DNA of 64,000 bases from Armatimonadota bacterium (GTDB taxonomy: Bacteria; Armatimonadota; JAAZEB01), in the NCBI GenBank assembly GCA_012512265.1, contig JAAZEM010000079.1, forward strand, positions 1-64,000, given 5' to 3'. This document shows, in pieces, positions 60,731-64,000 of this stretch. Under the pieces are notes generated by a model. That model searched no databases. It had not been told where the DNA came from and saw only the letters and a list, made by a program, of their open reading frames with translations. Position numbers and translations under genes: made by a program. The stretch's first letter is position 1. The number at the start of each line of letters is the position of its first letter.

Positions 60731-63700
60731 ATGTGGCTCACTCGGCTTTCTATCACGCGTCCGATCACCATCCTGATGCTGGTGGGGGCGCTGCTTGTGA
60801 TCGGCCTGAAATCGCGCTCGCAATTGCCGGTCGACCTCTATCCCGATATTGAGTTCCCGGCGGTCGTCATCGTGACCACCTATCCGGGCACGGGACCGGA
60901 AGAGATAGAGACGCTCATCACCAAGCCAATCGAGGACTCGGTTAGCTCCGTCAACGGGATCGACAAGCTTTCCTCGACCTCCTCGGAGGGCCTCTCCATG
61001 GTCGTGATCCGGTTCGAGCTGGGTACCGATCTGGACACCGCTGTCTCCGACGTGCGCTCGAAGCTTGATGTGACCCGGGGCACCTTGCCAGACGATGCCG
61101 ACGACCCGATTGTCATCAAGGCGGACACGAGCGCGATGCCGGTCCTCGCGCTCAGCCTCTCCAGCAATATTCGCACGCCTCTGGAGCTGCGCGACCTGGC
61201 AGAGGATGTGATCAAGGACCGTCTCAGCCAGGTCCCCGGTGTGGCATCGGTCGCGGTCTCTGGTGGGGATGTGCGCGAGATCCGCGTCGAAGTAGATAGG
61301 GATCGCCTGGAAGCGCACCGGCTCAGCATCACGCAGGTGGTGGCTGCTCTCCAGGCCGAGAATCTGAATGTGCCCTCCGGTAGCGTCGACGAGGCGCGGC
61401 GCACGACCGCCGTGCGCGTTCTGGGCGAGTTCCAGGGTCCAGAGGAGATCCTGGATGTGCGCATTCCCACGGCCACCAATCCCGACCTGCGGATACGCGA
61501 TATCGCCGAGGTGCGCGATACCGTGGCCGAACAGACCGCCTACACGCGCGTGAATGGCGTCCCCAGTGTGGCCATCCGGGTGGTCAAGCAGTCCGATGGC
61601 AACACCGTGGAGGTGGTCGAGGGCGTCCGCAAGGAGCTGGACCGGCTGACTGGGGGCGCGCTCTCCGGGAAGCGCCAGGGAGGCACAAAGGCAGCGGGGC
61701 CGGGTGGCCAGCAGGGGCCCGGAGGTGCCTCGCTGATTCCCGACGACGTGCAGATCACCATCGCCTCGGATGAGTCGACCTTCATCAAAGACACCATTCG
61801 CGACGTGAACCGCTCGTTGCTGGAAGGGGCGTTCCTGGCGGTCGTCATCGTCTTCCTCTTCCTGCACATGCTGCGCGGAACGTTCATCGTCGCGCTGGCG
61901 ATTCCCACCTCGATCATCGCCACGTTCGGGGTGATGCACGCCCTCGGCTTCTCCATGAACATGGTGTCGATGATGGGCCTCGCCCTCTCCGTCGGCATCC
62001 TGGTGGACGACTCGATCGTGGTGTTGGAGAATATCCACCGCCACCTTAAGATGGGGGCCCCGCCAAAAGAGGCTGCCTACCGAGGGCGTTCGGAGATTGG
62101 CCTGGCGGCTATCACGATCACGATGGTGGACGTGGTGGTGTTCTTCCCGATCGCCTTTATGGGCGGCATGATCGGGCAGTTCTTCCGACAGTTCGGCGTA
62201 GTGGTGGCAACGGCCACCCTCTTCTCGCTCTTTATCTCCTTCACGCTCACCCCGATGCTCGCTTCACGCTGGCTGAGGCCGGTGAGCGAGGAGGAAACCG
62301 GCGGGCAGGGCCTCGGCGCGCGCCTTGCGGCGGCGTGGGACTCTGCCTATGGAAAGCTGGACCGGTTCTATCGTGGCCTGCTGGCCTGGTCTCTGGAGCA
62401 TGGGTCGGTTGCCATTGCCATCGGATTGATGACGATGGTGGGAAGTATCGCGACTGCCATGCCCAAGCCCGCCTGGCCGCGGTTGTTTGCGGGCCTGCCG
62501 GCCATGGCCGCTGGGGCCGTGGCGATGGCCCTCCTCTGGCTGGCGATTGCGCGCACTCGCGGTGGGCTCGGGTTCCTGGCCAAAGTGGCCGGACTGGTGC
62601 TCTCGGGAGTGCTGATCCGGTTCGTCACCAAAGTGGCGGATATGGGCACCCCGATGGCGGGCGCGCTCATGGTGATCCTCCTGTTGGTCATCATGCCTGG
62701 AACGGCCTGGATGCGGCGCAAGGATGGGCATCGGGCTATCCGCCCACTCCTGGTGTGGGCCGCGGTGATGGGCTTTGCCAGTCTCCTGGTGCCGGGTAAC
62801 TTCCGGTTTGAGTTCGCTCCCAGCGTGGACCGGCGCCAGTTCGAGGTGACTATCGACTATGAGGTGGGCACCTCCCTGGATGTGACGGATGCGACCGCGC
62901 GCCAAATTGAGGCCGCGCTGCTCGACCGCAACCTGTATCCAGAGGTGAAAAGCCTCTTTACGACCGCTGGCGCGTCGCGCACCGGTAGCGGCCTGGGCGC
63001 CTTTGGCAGCGATACCGATTACGCGACGATCAGCGGCGAGCTGGTCGACTACGTGCCTGGGAAGACGCGGCGCACCGACGAGATCGTTCGCGACATCAAC
63101 GCGCGCTTCGCGGATCTCCCGGGCGTGACGGTGAGGGCGAGCTCCTCCGGCGGTATCACGCACGGAAAGCCGGTGCAGATTGAGGTCACCGGCACCGACC
63201 AGGAGCAGATCGTGACGGCGGCGTACCAGGTGGCTCAGGTGCTGAAGGAGACGCCGGGCGCTTTCGCCGTCGAGCTCTCCTCGCGCGAGGGCCGGCCTGA
63301 GCTTCAGGCCCGGATCGATCGCGAGCGTGCCGCACAGTACGGCGTGAGCGTCGCACAGGTGGCTACCGCGTTGCGCGCCAGCCTCCAGGGCGACACCACC
63401 ACCAAGTATCGCGAGGAAGGCGACGAGTACGACATCCGGGTGACGCTGCCGGAAGCACAGCGCGACCGGACGGACCGCATCCCCAACCTGGTTGTGGCGA
63501 CCACGGCGACGGGCCGGCCGGTATACCTGTATGAGGTGGCCACGCTGGATACCGCCGGTGGCCCGACGAAGCTGGAGCGGAGCGAGCGCCAGCGCACTGT
63601 CACCGTCTCGTGCGACCTCGCGGAGGGCGTCGCCTTGGGGAACGCCCAGTTGGCGATCAACGAGCGGTTGGCCAAGCTTCAGACAAACGGCGTCTCCGTT

Positions 63701-64000
63701 CGCTGGGTCGGTCAGGCCGAGTTCATGGAGGAGTCGAACCGCAACATGATGAGCGCCCTGGGGCTCTCGGTGCTCCTGGTGTTCATGCTCATGGCCGCGC
63801 TGTTCGAATCGCTCCTGTCGCCGCTCATCATCATGCTCTCCGTGCCTCAGGCAATGGCGGGCGCCTTCTTCGCGCTCACGTTCACGGGGAAATCGCTGAG
63901 CATGCCCTCGATGATCGGTATGATCATGCTGGTCGGCCTTGTCACGAAGAACGCCATTCTGCTGGTCGACTACACCAACACCCTGCGTAACGAGCACGGG
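60731..64000 (+). CDS. RND efflux transporter with extra membrane segments (3' end missing)
   Basis: Inner-membrane proton-driven exporter of the HAE/AcrB type; 1090 codons are visible and the frame is open at the window end. N-terminus WLTRLSITRPITILMLVG, porter loops, and TM4 with the proton-relay GILVDDSIVVLEN (Asp426, Asp427) are normal, as is LVGLVTKNAILLVDYTNTLR near the end. Between the TM6/TM7 region and the second porter domain (about residues 554-690) lie five hydrophobic segments instead of one: about 558-576, 583-606, 612-631, 640-658 and 667-686. Four extra helices keep the topology. AGGAAA precedes the ATG. Confidence 0.92.
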   Translation, partial: MWLTRLSITRPITILMLVGALLVIGLKSRSQLPVDLYPDIEFPAVVIVTTYPGTGPEEIETLITKPIEDSVSSVNGIDKLSSTSSEGLSMVVIRFELGTDLDTAVSDVRSKLDVTRGTLPDDADDPIVIKADTSAMPVLALSLSSNIRTPLELRDLAEDVIKDRLSQVPGVASVAVSGGDVREIRVEVDRDRLEAHRLSITQVVAALQAENLNVPSGSVDEARRTTAVRVLGEFQGPEEILDVRIPTATNPDLRIRDIAEVRDTVAEQTAYTRVNGVPSVAIRVVKQSDGNTVEVVEGVRKELDRLTGGALSGKRQGGTKAAGPGGQQGPGGASLIPDDVQITIASDESTFIKDTIRDVNRSLLEGAFLAVVIVFLFLHMLRGTFIVALAIPTSIIATFGVMHALGFSMNMVSMMGLALSVGILVDDSIVVLENIHRHLKMGAPPKEAAYRGRSEIGLAAITITMVDVVVFFPIAFMGGMIGQFFRQFGVVVATATLFSLFISFTLTPMLASRWLRPVSEEETGGQGLGARLAAAWDSAYGKLDRFYRGLLAWSLEHGSVAIAIGLMTMVGSIATAMPKPAWPRLFAGLPAMAAGAVAMALLWLAIARTRGGLGFLAKVAGLVLSGVLIRFVTKVADMGTPMAGALMVILLLVIMPGTAWMRRKDGHRAIRPLLVWAAVMGFASLLVPGNFRFEFAPSVDRRQFEVTIDYEVGTSLDVTDATARQIEAALLDRNLYPEVKSLFTTAGASRTGSGLGAFGSDTDYATISGELVDYVPGKTRRTDEIVRDINARFADLPGVTVRASSSGGITHGKPVQIEVTGTDQEQIVTAAYQVAQVLKETPGAFAVELSSREGRPELQARIDRERAAQYGVSVAQVATALRASLQGDTTTKYREEGDEYDIRVTLPEAQRDRTDRIPNLVVATTATGRPVYLYEVATLDTAGGPTKLERSERQRTVTVSCDLAEGVALGNAQLAINERLAKLQTNGVSVRWVGQAEFMEESNRNMMSALGLSVLLVFMLMAALFESLLSPLIIMLSVPQAMAGAFFALTFTGKSLSMPSMIGMIMLVGLVTKNAILLVDYTNTLRNEHG

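Overview
This is a GC-rich bacterial chromosome segment with no rRNA, CRISPR array or prophage. It carries housekeeping genes mixed with many predicted polysaccharide-active enzymes. A DUF1559-type prepilin start, SepF plus DivIVA cell-division genes, a long-form HisG, an archease, exported glycoside hydrolases and RND/HlyD efflux (hence a probable outer membrane) together point to a diderm of the Terrabacteria side, most plausibly Armatimonadota. That placement is inference. Promoters are unusually easy to read: twelve close matches to TTGACR / TATAAT with 17-18 bp spacers were found by eye.

Layout. 1-73: start of a prepilin gene. 274-1521: tyrS. 1707-1944: a non-coding 238-bp inverted-repeat element. 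2129-4730: exported heparinase II/III-like lyase, broken by a G-run frameshift. 4914-6608: PlsY fused to an acyl-ACP-reductase-like domain. 6725-6909: tRNA-Leu(UAG) and tRNA-Gly(GCC), then a region of stacked hairpins. 7292-13566: tig-clpP-clpX-lon. 13575-20625: a lipoprotein GH65 enzyme, two URO-D-family proteins, an exported glycosidase-like protein and a DinB protein. 20772-21197: archease. 21523-29235: a small membrane ORF, an HTH-receiver regulator and a Tad-type secretion/pilus locus (cpaB, tadZ, tadA, tadB, tadC, two tadE). 29479-34448: proA-like gene, a SIS isomerase and a frameshifted PAS/SpoIIE phosphatase. 34663-34900: second copy of the inverted-repeat element. 34915-38812: hisG, htrA, a small PUR/PC4-like protein, pfkA. 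38809-43976: one operon yggS-sepF-proC-yggT-divIVA-CPBP protease-DUF167-P-loop ATPase. 44329-49451: GH2 beta-mannosidase-like enzyme, universal stress protein, beta-propeller protein, ribF. 49608-54622: a tightly coupled module of a methyltransferase-kinase fusion, two glycosyltransferases and a DegT-like enzyme. 54627-58134: creatininase-family, Gfo/Idh/MocA and FGGY kinase genes. 58773-64000: promoter with an operator-like dyad, HlyD adaptor and an RND pump that runs off the window.

The genes suggest a heterotroph that cuts complex glycans outside the cell (lyase, GH65, GH2, exported glycosidase), catabolises the sugars (FGGY kinase, oxidoreductase, PFK) and makes a decorated surface (Tad system, SIS isomerase, glycosyltransferase module). 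The strongest candidates for undescribed biology are the 238-bp MITE-like family, the PlsY-reductase fusion with a leaderless-looking promoter, the methyltransferase-APH-kinase/glycosyltransferase module, the excisionase-HTH-receiver regulator with 10-bp direct repeats upstream, and the RND pump with about four extra membrane segments.
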